From: Zygaena filipendulae
Lineage: Eukaryota; Arthropoda; Insecta; Lepidoptera; Zygaenidae
Direction of reading: 5' to 3'
Length of the DNA: 64,000 nucleotides
NCBI GenBank assembly: GCA_907165275.2
Contig: OU015655.1
Coordinates: forward strand, 1,810,501 to 1,874,500
Under the pieces are notes generated by a model. The model was not told the origin of the DNA. It searched no databases and saw only the letters and a program-made list of their open reading frames with translations. Made by a program: the position numbers and the translations under genes. Positions 24,001 through 56,921 of the stretch are shown here, piece by piece. Numbering within the stretch: the stretch's first letter is position 1; the number at the start of each line of letters is the position of its first letter.

Positions 24001-24267
24001 AACTTTGTCGCTTAAGCAAAAAATACTGTGGCCATATTTTGTAAGATGACTTTTATAGGTTATCCTTGCAATCTGCAACAAACTTTTATGTAGTCAACAG
24101 ATGATATCATAGCTTATACATACATTATTGGGAACTTAGCAGAAAAAGGAAATGCTCTACATTATCCAAAAACAAGTTACGAAAAAAATTAGTTGCCTAT
24201 ACCTACGTATAAACAAAATTTCGACGAAGCTATTAATAATATGTTGTTTTTTTCTATGAACTTTCAG
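21061..24267. other. Noncoding (putative Ets intron)
   Basis: AT-rich DNA. A (CATT)n run lies near 21957-21979 and a partial Helitron-like fragment near 22020-22130. No exon candidate with both splice signals and a plausible frame was seen until 24268. Confidence 0.4.
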
Positions 24268-44840
<20,573 letters not shown>

Positions 44841-46558
44841 CCTACCATATAAGATGACCACACAAAACAGGCGACCGCAACGCTCGCTCACTGGAGCGAT
44901 TCCAACGGATTCTCATTTTAACTGAACTCTAACGATAATCTCTTGTCTCTCGCGCTTGTGTGTTAATGAGCTCTCGATTTGGTGAAGTTTTGACTTTGAA
45001 GTAAAATTTGGCGTGACAAGCTGTTAGGTATTCTTCTCCCGTCTAATGGAATGTCATTTTGTATAGAGATCATTACGCGTCGTTTCATTTTTAAATTACT
45101 AAATTTTTTTTTTCGTAAGTAAAACTTCACGTTACATTTAATCATAAGTTTCAACATATTTTCTTTGTTATATATTCTAGAATATTCCAAACTTGTAAGA
45201 ATAATTCAAATTCCGTCGATTAAGTGACATATTAGAATACATGAAGATCTTGTATATTAGAACATTAATTAATGTAATATTTTGTGGCGTCAGTCTGTAT
45301 TTTTTCCGTTACAAGTAAAATAAATAGTTTTGAACGAACAATAAAAATACAAAAGTAACGAAAGAGGAATTACGTAGAGTTGAAATTTTAATGAAACCAG
45401 ATCGTTCGTAAACTGAAGTTCAATTTTACCAAATCGAAGTGTAATTAGCGGTACAAGTCGACCAGTTTTTAATATGTAAGAAAGAGATAGCGATTCATAC
45501 TTTTGATTTAGATTGGACTTATTTTTTATATTTTATACAAAAAAATATTATAATATTAAGTTGGATTCATGTATCTACCTATTTGTTTGCAGGTAGTTTG
45601 GGTATGAATTTGAAAGGAAAATATTTTCTGTTATTTTGCAATAAATATCATAATTCCTGTTAGTGAAAGTTTCGTGCGTAAAATTTTAAAACTAATATCG
45701 GTTACAATTAGTCTAATCCAAAGGTTGACTGGCAGAGAATGCTTATATTTCTTAAAAAGTTCGCTATCATATCTATACCGAGCCCATTCGTGCAGATATT
45801 ATAAATACTAAGCAAGGTTCAAACGCAATGTCGTACCTATCTTTCAGTACCTAGTAGGTACGAAAAAGCGAAACTTTATCACCATTGATGCAGAAATCGT
45901 TGTTTTGCAACGAAAACGTAGTTTGACTGTCTCAATGCGGAATAGAGTAGACTATATTAAAAACAAAATGAAAACCGAAAGAGAAGTTTTGGAATTGCGT
46001 GGGTGGCGACATTTTATTCTTTTTTGATCTGTAACAAAGTGAATGCTCTGCAGATTCCGTTTTCAAAACATTGTGAAATTTTTAATAGAAAAATCTAGAA
46101 AAATAATGAAAAAAAAAATAAACAATTTAGGTGTTTCAGACTGAGATCTCTGAGTTTTCTCACCGCGTAAAGATTTTTATAATGTATAGGGTGATACTAT
46201 ATTCAGTATTAATTTGTAAAATAAATTTTAACTATAATAAAATAGGTAAAGCAATGTACCTAATATTAGGTACAGACACCAAAGTATTTGAACACTTTTG
46301 TAATTATAAGAATGATATAATCTATACATACTTATTATACGCAAAAGCGTCCATGAACTTTCGTTGCTAACTGTACATACATACAAAAGGATCTATGTAA
46401 AACATTCTTTTGTGATAACAATAATTTAATAATATTAACTACGTTGTAAACTACAGCACGGTGGGAAGTTTGGTAACAAAAGGCAGTTTTTAATCAAATT
46501 GTGCTCAAAAACAAAAGTGTGCCATCGTTATAAAGAAATTTCATTAAACCCACACTTT
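44841..46558 (+). other. Probable Ets65A 3' UTR and intergenic DNA
   Basis: Unique AT-rich DNA with no coding frame. AATAAA hexamers at 45319-45324 and 45340-45345 are candidate cleavage signals. The end of the transcript cannot be set from sequence alone. Confidence 0.45.
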
Positions 46559-46880
46559 GGGGCCGTTCAAGTATTAGGTACGTAAGCACTTTATAGGGGG
46601 GGGCCTGCTTTGCTTATTTTTATAACATGGGGGGTGGGGGGATCTAGGTGGTGATTACGTCAACAGTAATTATTTACTTTTTTACATACCACAATTGGCA
46701 ACCCACACGTTGTCTATGCTTGAAAACGAAATGCATTTTCGGGGATTCCTACAAATAATGACCTTATCTCTAGACTTATAACTGCTGCTCGTGAATCAAT
46801 CGTTTACGTAACCATGGAGGGGAGGGGTAAGAGCTTTGCTTACTTTAAAACCTGCTTACGTACAATACTTGAACGGCCCC
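46559..46880. repeat. MITE family D (GGGGCCGTTCAAGTATT ends)
   Basis: The left end reads GGGGCCGTTCAAGTATTAGG then TACGTAAGCA. The right end reads TGCTTACGTACAATACTTGA then ACGGCCCC. The ~28-bp inverted repeats differ by one or two bases. TTT stands on both sides and may be the target duplication. The 322-bp body has no coding capacity. Confidence 0.7.
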
Positions 46881-47647
46881 TTTGTGATTTTTTTAGGGAC
46901 TTACCAGTTCACAAGAAGTTTGACCTAGGTACATAGGTATGCCTACTAATTCATTACAGGTAGGTACACCTGCAAAATTCTTTTGCCATTATTTTGTTTT
47001 TGAGACCAATTTAATTATTAAAAACTGATATCCCTAAATGTGACGAAATAAATCAAAATTAAATTGTGAAGTAAATTATTTGTGAGACCCTGTATATAAT
47101 AATAATAATAATATTTATATTAAATTATAGTGATTACTTTAAAAAGTGCAATCGTAATAGTGTTATCTAAATAAAATAAAAAAATAATGTAGATTGAAAT
47201 TATTCAACAAACATTCAATAAAATCGTTTTATCAACCTACATATATTTTAATTTTTAACTTTGTATAAACTAAGTAAATTTTATTTGTTTGACCAGATTT
47301 TGTCGTGCTAATAAATAACGTATACAACGTGTATCATTTTATACCTACTTAGAAGTAATTTTGGGCCCAGAAACTTCTATTAAATTTTCAGTCAATTTTT
47401 ACATTTTTGCGTTTAATTTAAAATAATATGTCACTGAGCCCTTAATAACCAGATTTAATGTACCTACCTAAATTATAACACGTTGTATACCTATTTTATT
47501 AAATTTTTGTATCGCATTCGTTGAGATTGTCTTAAATTCTAAACATTCCATAAAATTAAATGTTATAAAAAACTCCGGATAGTTTTATCGGATCACTCAG
47601 TAAGTCCCGACACTGATTAAAAAAAGTAGGTAGCATTTCCAAATGTC
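46881..47647. other. Noncoding, AT-rich
   Basis: A short (AAT)n run lies at 47097-47112. Nothing else was recognised. Confidence 0.4.
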
Positions 47648-47890
47648 TAACGGCCGTACTCAGAATCGACTTTAATGATTACTTAGTTAAGTATAGATTT
47701 TTAAAACAAAACTGCCCCAATCAGAGACGTTCAGTAAATTAATGTTAATTGGCATTTAATGGGATGTAACATAATTAGTTAAATGCCAATTAACATTAAT
47801 TTATTAAACTTGTTTGATTGCGACAGTTTTGTTTTAAAAATCTATACTTAACTAAGTAATCATTTAAGTCGACTCTGAGTGCGGCGGTAA
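47648..47890. repeat. MITE family A, complete copy
   Basis: It starts TAACGGCCGTACTCAGAATC and ends GACTCTGAGTGCGGCGGTAA, with ~75-bp arms and a ~90-bp centre. This copy and 2191-2345/7030-7123 share a longer centre than the copy at 8035-8250. Confidence 0.8.
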
Positions 47891-49261
47891 GTCACGAATT
47901 CATAAACTAGGTATTGGATTGTCGAGTAACACGTGGCTGGAGGCTAAACATCAAGTTATTATCCCAACACTTGATGTTTTAACGATTTTGTTTTGATAAT
48001 GTCGTTATGAAATAGTGCGCAATCTCATGTATAGTTTGAAGTTTAAAATTTATCAGCCTCGGAACTTACGAGTGATGTGATGTTGGTAAATATTTTGTCA
48101 TAGACAAGTCTTGTACCTAATTGTAGTGATTTCTCAATAAAATGCTAGTCACAGATAAGTATACAAAACATAATATTATTTATAGAATAATTTATTTTTA
48201 CCAGTATACCGGTGCCGATTCCATTAAAAGAATTCAGTTGGTGATCGAAATTTTATTTTTGGTTATTTTAGCTATATTATTTAGTCGTTGCAGCTAAAGT
48301 GACCATTCTAGCGCCGCACACAAAAAAAAAACATATTTTCATATCCTCAAATATCCTGTAAATATCTAAAATATTTATCCTGTCATCAACAGAAGAGCTT
48401 TTGCTCTATTTTAATTATCGTACGATATATTTCTTTACAAAGAAATATCATAGGCAATGTGATGTTTTAGAGGTGGCGTTAGTGTGATGGCAACAAACAC
48501 CAAGAGGAAAGTCCTGGATTTGGCACCAACAAGTTTTTTTAACCTATTAATTTATATCGAGCAATCCTATATTTTAGACGTATACAAAGATTTTGCTTTT
48601 TATCAATAGTTACCCGTTGTTTTGTGATATATTTAATATAAATGGAAAGAGTCAGTAGAAATTTAATTTTATGTATTTAGGTACATGTTATTATTATTTT
48701 ATTCGATATAATTTTTATTTATTTTACCTAATACAATTGCCAAAAAAAAATCATTATATTTACGTTGTTATTAATTTTAAACTCTCATTTTAATGCATGT
48801 GTCGATATAATTAATAAAATCATTTAGTCGTAGATTACAATTGTATAGATGTTATCGTATTTGGAAATGAATAAAATAAATGAAATGTCTTTTATTTATT
48901 TTTTTAAACCCAATTTTGACATGTTTTATGTTCTAGTGCATGTGTAGGTAGGGATAAAACGATGCATTTATAATAATTCTTAAATAAGAAAATAATTTTC
49001 GACGACATGTGAAACCATCCTTTCTACATTCCATTTTGGTAAAACTCGAAACTTACTCTTCAAAAAAACTAGGCTTAAAATGAGGACCCCGAGAGGGTAC
49101 CTAAAGGTTAGGTTTGTCCGTCTGCCGACGAACGAACCGAGCGAGCGTGCCGCGGCAGTGGCCGACGCGACGATACGCCAAAACTAGGGCAGCACTTTTG
49201 AAATTATGCAAAACGTTTAAATATGTGATCAAAGTTGGTAATAAAAATGTAGATTCGTTTC
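47891..49261. other. Noncoding between Ets65A and Not1
   Basis: AT-rich DNA with several 'TTTATTTATT' tracts. The GC-rich block at 49080-49180 resembles blocks near 7200 and 11210. No gene was seen. Confidence 0.4.
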
Positions 49262-49560
49262 TGCTCTATCTGACCAATTGGCTACTTGACTAATTTTTTT
49301 TTATTAGTCCGTCGTGTAGATTAATAAAAAATATTGGACACGTATTTTTTCTTGTTTTTAGTAATCAAAAAATAACGGCGATAGGTACATTGAGTTGGAA
49401 TATCGCGTGACGTCACAACCCGGTGCAGTTTGTACGGGGCTTTAATGCGCTTTATCTGTTTATTTTTATTTATTTGAAAAAGCAAAAAATACGTGTCTAT
49501 ACTTATTATTTTTTAATTATATCTGACGGACTATAATTACAATTTTGATACCCCGGAAAA
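49262..49560 (-). repeat. MITE family E, reversed copy
   Basis: It is the reverse of the four copies in Not1 introns. It contains AATATTGGACACGTATTTTT, GCGTGACGTCACAACCCGGT and TTTAATGCGCTTTATCTG, and ends CTGACGGACTA. It shows the family is not confined to Not1. Confidence 0.65.
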
Positions 49561-52500
49561 AATACCCATGCATAGTTGCCCCGTTAGGAATAGGAATATT
49601 CAGGAATAGTCGATCGGTTCAGTTGGTCAGAACGAAATACGCTTGATCAGTTTGGTTGATCCACAGTGCAGTTGGAAGAGATTTTCATAATAAAATCATG
49701 ACTAGATGGATCGTTGCTTCTGATTTGGGTTATAAGATTTCGCAGCCGGCGGTTTTCTATGTATGTATTTGAGATTTTATTGATGTCAAGCTGATTCCTT
49801 CGGTGTCCGCCTTCTTATTCGAAAAAAAGCCAAGGCACAATTAAAAAACAGAATGTAATACCAAAATATTTTTATTTTAATTATAATTAATTAGAAAAAG
49901 GGATTATATGACTTACAACGCTTAGAACACCGAAATCGGCGCCACTTTCGCCACTTTCGATATTTTTTTTTTAAATTTAAAGCGTGGAAATAGATAAATA
50001 AGAAGCGACTATTATGAACGCATTCCGTGACGTGTCACAGACTATCAAGATTATAAAATAAAACGATTAGATGCCATATGCCATTTCACTTCGCATGCAC
50101 GCTCGTAAAGTATTAACTTTAATAAAAACTCTAATGGGCAAAATTGTCTAGTCTTGAACTGGCAATATTTACGCGTATTGTTATTTAAAAAAATGACATT
50201 TATGTATTTACATTAATACTGTTTCCTTTTCTTTGCAATTACAGTGAGAGTCAAAATGCACTACTAAGTGGTTGTAAAACCTATTTTATCTTCGACTTAA
50301 ATATCCATAAATGGCTCGGATGAAATAGCCCTTCGTAGTAAAATTTACAATTATTGACGTGCAAAAAAAAAACTAAAGCATTTTATTCAGTTACGATTTG
50401 TCTTGGGGCGCGGCGCTACTTTCGATGCTCTCAACGTAACATATTATTTTATAATATCTAGCCCTTAAATATTTATTATTATAATATATTAATTCAATAT
50501 AACTCTAACGAACCTACAAAACTTTACATTCGCAATTAGTGTTCTACGTGAAAACTTTACACTATATTATATCTAGACGTATAATAACTCCAAGATTTCT
50601 GAACAATTAGACACTACACTATTACATATAAATTACAAACGAACATTTCACAAATTCTAAACGCCACTTAACATTACCAGAAATATAATAATAATAATTA
50701 TTATTAAAAACATATAAACATGCATGAATAAATAAACTTTCTTCTCCATTTTGTTACAATTATATAATCGCAAAGCGAAAAGTGCGTCTCGTGTAAGGGT
50801 CGGGTCGCAATGTGTACACAAATCTCTCAACGGGCTCGCCGAGAATGATGCAGCATTCTCAGATTTACCAGCGCTAAGAGATTCGTCGCATGATTTTTTT
50901 TAATTGAAATCGCCTAATGAAGGGCCAGTGCTTACTGGAATTTATCGGACTGATAAATTAAGAGCAGCATAAACGAAAAAATATTGTAGACTACCGATTA
51001 TGATTGTTTTTTATGCATAATATAATAGACAACAAATCACAACACATAGATTTTAGTTATAGTGTTCTAATAAGAAAAAAAGGTTGGAATCCATCCAGGC
51101 GCGGTCCGCGGGTCACAGGGGTCATGCTCCCCCCCCCCCCCCCTAAATCGTATACGTCAAATTTAAAAATCTTATTGGCGACCCCCTCCAAAATTTCAGG
51201 TCACGATCCATGGCCATTCCATCAACCCTCTTTGTTTGAGCGTTGCTAACACAATATATAAAGTTAAAAACATCAGTATTATTGATATTGATAGTATATG
51301 ATAGTAGTAGTGGTCCATTCAAATCTTGACCGATCCGTTCATGTGTGTGCATTTGATAATGACACTCAAGACACACCTAACCGGCGAACGGTCATAAAAT
51401 GACTGAATTTGAAATGAGTGAATGAATAATAGATAAGAATAAAAGGAAAAAAATATATATAATTTGAATGAAAAACAACAACGAAATATTACAACTCATT
51501 GGGTCAGCAAACTGAAACGGTAGTCGGCCAGCCATATACCTACGCAAGGTACTGAAATTGTATTTGAATTATGAAAATTTCAATTTCAATATCACAAACA
51601 AACGTAAAAGATATTAAATAATAATTAAACAAAAAAGTCGATGACATAAAAAAATACATGAAAACAAAATTACACGTAGAAATGATAAATACAATCGCAC
51701 TCACAAATTTGACGCATAACGAAATTATTATTATCATTGTTAAATAAGATATTACAATGTCAATCTCATCATTGTTAAAAAAATATAATGTCGATTGGTT
51801 CATGATATTTAATTTATAAGTTCAATATTAAATTCATAATTAAATTTTATATAATAATATATCATTAAGTGGTAATTACTCGCAACTCGAAAAATAGGTA
51901 ATTAATACGGCACACCAAATATTGAATGACTAAGAAACTTTATCTTTTCTTTCTATACTTTGTACGAAAAATCAATTTAACATAATATTATAACAAACAT
52001 TTTAATATTCTTGATTTAATATTATAATTAATTTATGAATAACAAAGTTAGCAAATGCTGTCATTGAAAGATGAAACCAAAACGACATGAACAATTTATT
52101 ATAATTTTGAATACAAAGTCATTCAATATATCACTTTTAATATAATATATTATTACAATCGGCAGGAAACATGATTATTGCATATTGGATATATTATGTT
52201 TATTGAAACTTTATCCAGTATAAAGATAATTCAATGTTTGGAATAAAATAAAAATCATAACGATTATTAATAAATTAAATAAGCAATTCAATTCTTTTTG
52301 GATAATTTGAACTACGCTGGCCCTCATCGAGTAGTGTAAACGTATGAAACAGCTAATACAAAATAACCATATACACTGAATCATAAATATAGGTAGGTAC
52401 TCCAATATAGTACCAATTATAATTATATTTTTCACAAGATCAAGATAATGCACACAAATTATATTATTCTTGATATTTCCAAATGACAAAGTCGTCAGGT

Positions 52501-52645
52501 CTGAATTTGTGGATGTCTCTGTCACAAAGAAGAAATAATATACACAATTTACAAAAAAAAACGAGACACTGTCCACGTGGTGACGAGAAATCAATCAAAC
52601 TGGCCATGAATGGGCACGCGTGGACAGCCGACGTGTACGTGCGCC
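49561..52645. other. Noncoding intergenic DNA
   Basis: Very AT-rich. A run of about 16 C lies at 51129-51144, followed by CCCCTCCAAAATTTCAGGTC, probably the end of an old repeat. No gene is supported. The region lies downstream of both converging genes. Confidence 0.45.
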
Positions 52646-53010
52646 AGACACGAGCGGATACCGGACATGGACGGACACCGGATATGAACGAACACCGGAC
52701 TTGAACGGATACCGGACACGAGCGGATACCGGACATGAACGGACACCGGACATGAACGGACACCGGACATGAACGGACACCGGACATGAACGGACACCGG
52801 ACATGAACGGATACCGGACACGAGCGGATACCGGACATGAACGGACACCGGACTTGAACGGACACCGGACATGAACGGACACCGGACATGAACGGACACC
52901 GGACATGAACGAACACCGGACTTGAACGGATACCGGACAGGAGCGGATACCGGACATGAACGGACACCGGACACGAACGGACACCGGACACGAACGGATA
53001 CTGGACACGG
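52646..53010. repeat. 17-bp minisatellite, about 21 units
   Basis: The unit is GGACATGAACGGACACC and variants. ACATGAACGGACACCGG, ACACGAGCGGATACCGG and ACTTGAACGGATACCGG alternate in a partly ordered way, suggesting a 51-bp higher order. Because 17 is not a multiple of 3 and no unit has a stop on the minus strand, all three minus frames stay open and give repeated RSCPVS/VRCPFMSG peptides. I regard these as artefacts. The array starts only about 30 bp beyond the presumed Not1 polyadenylation signal. Confidence 0.9.
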
Positions 53011-53037
53011 CCATGGCTTTCACACTAAAAGTCCTTG

Positions 53038-53043
53038 TTTAAT
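53038..53043 (-). terminator. Possible polyadenylation signal of Not1
   Basis: ATTAAA on the minus strand, 122 bases after the TGA at 53165. It is the nearest recognised hexamer to the candidate terminal exon. No equally close signal follows the TAG at 53698. Confidence 0.45.
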
Positions 53044-53164
53044 CAAAAATGTGTTTCCCTATAAATATAAGCAAGACATTGCTGATTCGCGTTGGATTCG
53101 CATATTATTGTTATGTATGTATATATGAATATCTGAAGCCGCACCTTCCCGAACGAGGGACGAG

Positions 53165-53271
53165 TCACTTCTTGAACAACTTGTTCCACTGCAGGGTAGG
53201 TTTTTGCGGTTGAGACGAAGTGGAGGGTTGGGCAGGTGGCACCCCGCTTGGACCCGCCGCTTTTTGGAAGC
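53165..53271 (-). CDS. Not1: Candidate Not1 terminal exon (extension)
   Basis: The acceptor CTCCACTGTACGCAG is followed by GC TTC, needing one base from the exon before. That exon's in-frame donor supplies exactly one (AAAG|GTGATC at 53637). The result reads [20 protein letters not shown] and ends [12 protein letters not shown] (34 residues plus a split Gly). The composition is protein-like, phase and splice signals fit, and ATTAAA follows. No homologue is recalled. Alternatively the stretch is read from the ATG at 53317 as a 50-residue ORF, which I consider less likely. Confidence 0.5.
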
Positions 53272-56200
53272 CTGCGTACAGTGGAGACAGGTTCACATAA
53301 GTACCATACATAGTCATAAATCTTTACTGATATTATAAAGGGGAAAAATTTTACTTTTTGTTTGTTTATCTAATTTTTTGTTTGTTTGTTTGTTTGTCAA
53401 GATTTAAATCGAAAACTACTGGACCGATTTCAAAAATTCTTTCACCATTAGAATGCTACATTATCCGTGAGTGAGATAGGCTATATTGTAACCGGGAATC
53501 ACCGCGGGAACTCTGAAATTACCGCGGTTGAAACCGCAGGGGACAGCTAGTGAGTAATAAACTTCAACGACTGAACATGTGCAGTTTACACAATATTACC
53601 GATGGTATGTAATGTACGCGATGGTTGTGCGATCACCTTTCTCGACCAAGCTGTTGAACATGTGCTTGTGCGGGAGCGGCTCCCACGTCGCGCGGTGCTA
53701 CTCGGCGGTGTCACGCTCGCCTCCGCCTCCGCTTCCGCCGCCGCCGCCGCTGCCGCCCGACTTGTCGACGATGCACGAGCGGGCGACCGAAGCGAACAAC
53801 CTGCGCGTGCGCAACACAAACACAGGCCGCGTTAGGAATCGAAGATCGGCGGCGTCTGTTGTCAATCCAGTTATACCGACTATATTCATTGGATTGGATT
53901 TTTTTATTTTCTTTTTGTTGACCTTTGTTGATTTAGTTACTAATATTTGATTTGTTTTTCTTTTTTTTTACAAAAAAATGGTCATATTTTTGAGTTGTTA
54001 TTGAAAGTCCCTTCGAATACCACCTTATTTTTGTGTACACCTATAAGGTAATTTCGATGTTAATAAAACAAATCTTGAGAACTCTGAAATCAACGCTGGT
54101 GAAACCACATAAAATTTCGCATAAACTTCCGTATCCGCAGTAGGCGATATGACATCATAATCGTCGCCATTTTTGTACTGCGATGCGAGCACTGGCGTTT
54201 TAGAGGTAAGGTGTTCTCAGTGGTTTGTCACGTGGTCAACCACGGTCTAATGATTGATTGGTCAATGAGTGGTTGACAACTACATGGTTGATAGTATACT
54301 GAACTGTGTTCCGTTTTAAACAGTAGCCAGTATAGGTCAGTATACTGAATTGACGTCATACCTTTCAGTGCTATCAATATACAACGTGTTAATGAATTAA
54401 CTGAAAACTAGAAAGTAGTTTGCTCAGAATCGACTAGCGAATCGATCGCACTATTTTCTAATATAGGTTATATTTTTTTTTTTACTAGCCCATGTCTAAA
54501 TTATTTATAATACAATATTAGGCGCGTACGCCGCCCGCAGCACAAACAATCGAACCGATAGGCGCCAGCGTAGCGCTTGGAATTTCGTAGATAGTTCACC
54601 TCCAAACTAATGTTGAATAACTTTTAAAGTATAAATTTTTTCGACATTAAATATATTTTAATCATATTATTGTTTATTTTTTTAAATGGGGTGTATCAGG
54701 ATTCCGGTTAATTCATTAACACGTTGTACAACGGAACATACCCATAATATACCCTAATCGCGAACGCTACTCAGTATTGCACTCACTTTTCTATTTCCGG
54801 CGCGCAGTGAACGAACTCGTGCGACCAAAACTTGTATATGGGATTCTTGATGAGCTCAATGAACGTGATGAGCAGACCCCACGGGTGGGGTCTGTTCACG
54901 ATCAGTCTCTCGAGCAGCATCCGCGTGATCTGTTCCTGGACCGCCTCCGAGTTGGCCTCCGCGAACAAATACAGCAGGCAGCAGCTGAAGTAGTGCGTGT
55001 GACTGTTCGGGTAGCGGAGCTGGTTCGCTATCGCGTTCAAGAACAGATATCTGCGGACCGCGGAGAGAAAAACCAAACGATTAGGAATCTAACGGTGAAC
55101 AGTTTTGAAACTTGTATAAAGAGTATAGACATAACTAAATCAAATAACTTATTACAGAGTCTCGGAGTATCTAGATAAGTTCTTCATGAAGGGCCAGAAA
55201 AGTTATGAAATTTCGAAGGAGGGGGCCATAATTATAGAAAAAATGCATTTTGTTTTATTTATTTATTTATTTATTTATTTATTTTGCACTATTCGGAAAA
55301 CTTACAGCTAGATAATATACAAAGTAGATTACAGAGAATAGTTAAAAATAAGGCCAATTACCAGCTTCCACATATTACTACCAATAATGAAAACTTGAAA
55401 AACAAAGCTTTAAAGGAACATAAGTAAATAGAATAAATAATACTAGCATGAAATTTATAACAAGAAACTGCGTCAATATTTCAAAGAAAGAGCCTTAGAA
55501 AAGCGTTATCGTGAAAGATTTACTAAAAAAAAATTTCAATAGCTTCCAAAATATTCAACTTTTAACTTTGTGAAAGGAACGTTGCAACGAAACACCAATC
55601 ACAGCCAAGCTTGACACATGACGTCACTTTTATTTTCTTTTAGGAAACATTTGCCTATTTCAGAGAAGGCAAAAGAAACTAAGTGCGTGCATACAACGCA
55701 TATTTTCCATTTTCTGAAGTTTTTTACTTTAAAATGCATCAGATTTAAAGAAGTCATCGGCAATGTCTTTTTTAAGCTTATAAATGCTCGTCTCAAATAA
55801 GTCCAGGTCAATTCTCCGGCACACTGAGTTGTATGTACGACATACTCTAACCAGGTACGAGTTCTCCCTGTAATTGGTCTTGCTTAATGGAACGTTAAGA
55901 AGATGAGATTCACGGAGAAAAGGAGGCGATACGTGCAGCCCAACCTTGCCAACGAGTTCGGGAACGTCTAGGGAACCCTGCATTAGACGAAATAAGAAGG
56001 TCAAATCCGCAATCCTTCTTCGCTCGCATAGTGGCAATATGTGAAACTTTCTGCAACGGTTTACGTAGTTAGACAAATGAACACCTGAGCGAAACTGAAT
56101 GTACCTAAGAAATTTCTTTTGAATACGTTCTAAGCGATCAACGTAAATATTATAATTTGGATTCCAGATTTGCGAGGCATATTCAAGGTGACTGCGAACG

Positions 56201-56883
56201 AAAGCACAATAAAGAATTTTTAAGAAGAAATTTTTAACGTAATGTACTCCAAAAATTACTTAATATAGGTACTAACCCTATTTTACATATCATTCTTCTA
56301 TCGATTTATATTTAAATGAAGTTCGCTAACAGCGATACAGAAGAGTCTAGATAAAAAAAGCTAGATTCCATTTTTTTTTTATTACGGAAAAATTAAGTAG
56401 TTCTCTATACTAAAATTATAAAGATGTAAAGTTTGGGAGTTTGTGAGGTTGTAGGGGGTAATCTCTGGATCTACTGAACCGATTTTGAAAAAAAAAAAAT
56501 ATAATTCGAATTAAAAAAAATTAATACCCAGATGGAATTTAAAAGTAAACAGCAATTTTTCCCCAAAAAATAAAGACGTAATAACAACGAGGCAAGATAT
56601 CATAACGAGTGGCATACCGCGGCGCCGCTGTTACAAGTTTACATCGCTCACCTCCCCTCGTAGTCGAAGTCGACGGTGAAGTTCTGGAATATGTCCATGT
56701 GAGCAGAGTGGGCGATGGTGGACATGTTGGGCGTGTGCCCCTTGGCGCGTATGTGGGCGATCGCCTGCGTGCCCACGTACAGCACCACCGCGTTCATCAG
56801 CTGCCCGTTGTAGCGGCGGCCGGGCTCGTTCACCACCTGACGTCATGTCGGCAACGAAAGGAAGAAAAATCGATCAATCGCGA

Positions 56884-56921
<38 letters not shown>

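Noticed and set aside
52646..53010. CRISPR-like array
   Set aside because: Units are contiguous with no spacers and the genome is animal. It is a minisatellite.
52464..53023. Three overlapping minus-strand frames of 127-175 residues with RSCPVSVHVRCPFMSG repeats
   Set aside because: They are the three translations of a 17-bp minisatellite without stops. The sequence runs out of the array into AT-rich DNA with no start or splice logic.
53165..53317. Stand-alone 50-residue microprotein from ATG 53317
   Set aside because: Its first 15 codons lie upstream of a good acceptor and next to a Helitron end. The phase-matched splice from 53637 explains the conserved-looking part better, though this is not excluded.
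53579..53950. Plus-strand 123-residue frame with a Pro-rich run
   Set aside because: It is antisense to the Not1 exon 53637-53800; the Pro run is the complement of the Gly codons.
54777..55178. Plus-strand 133-residue frame
   Set aside because: Antisense shadow of a highly conserved Not1 exon. The same applies to the plus frames at 56609, 61086 and 61908.
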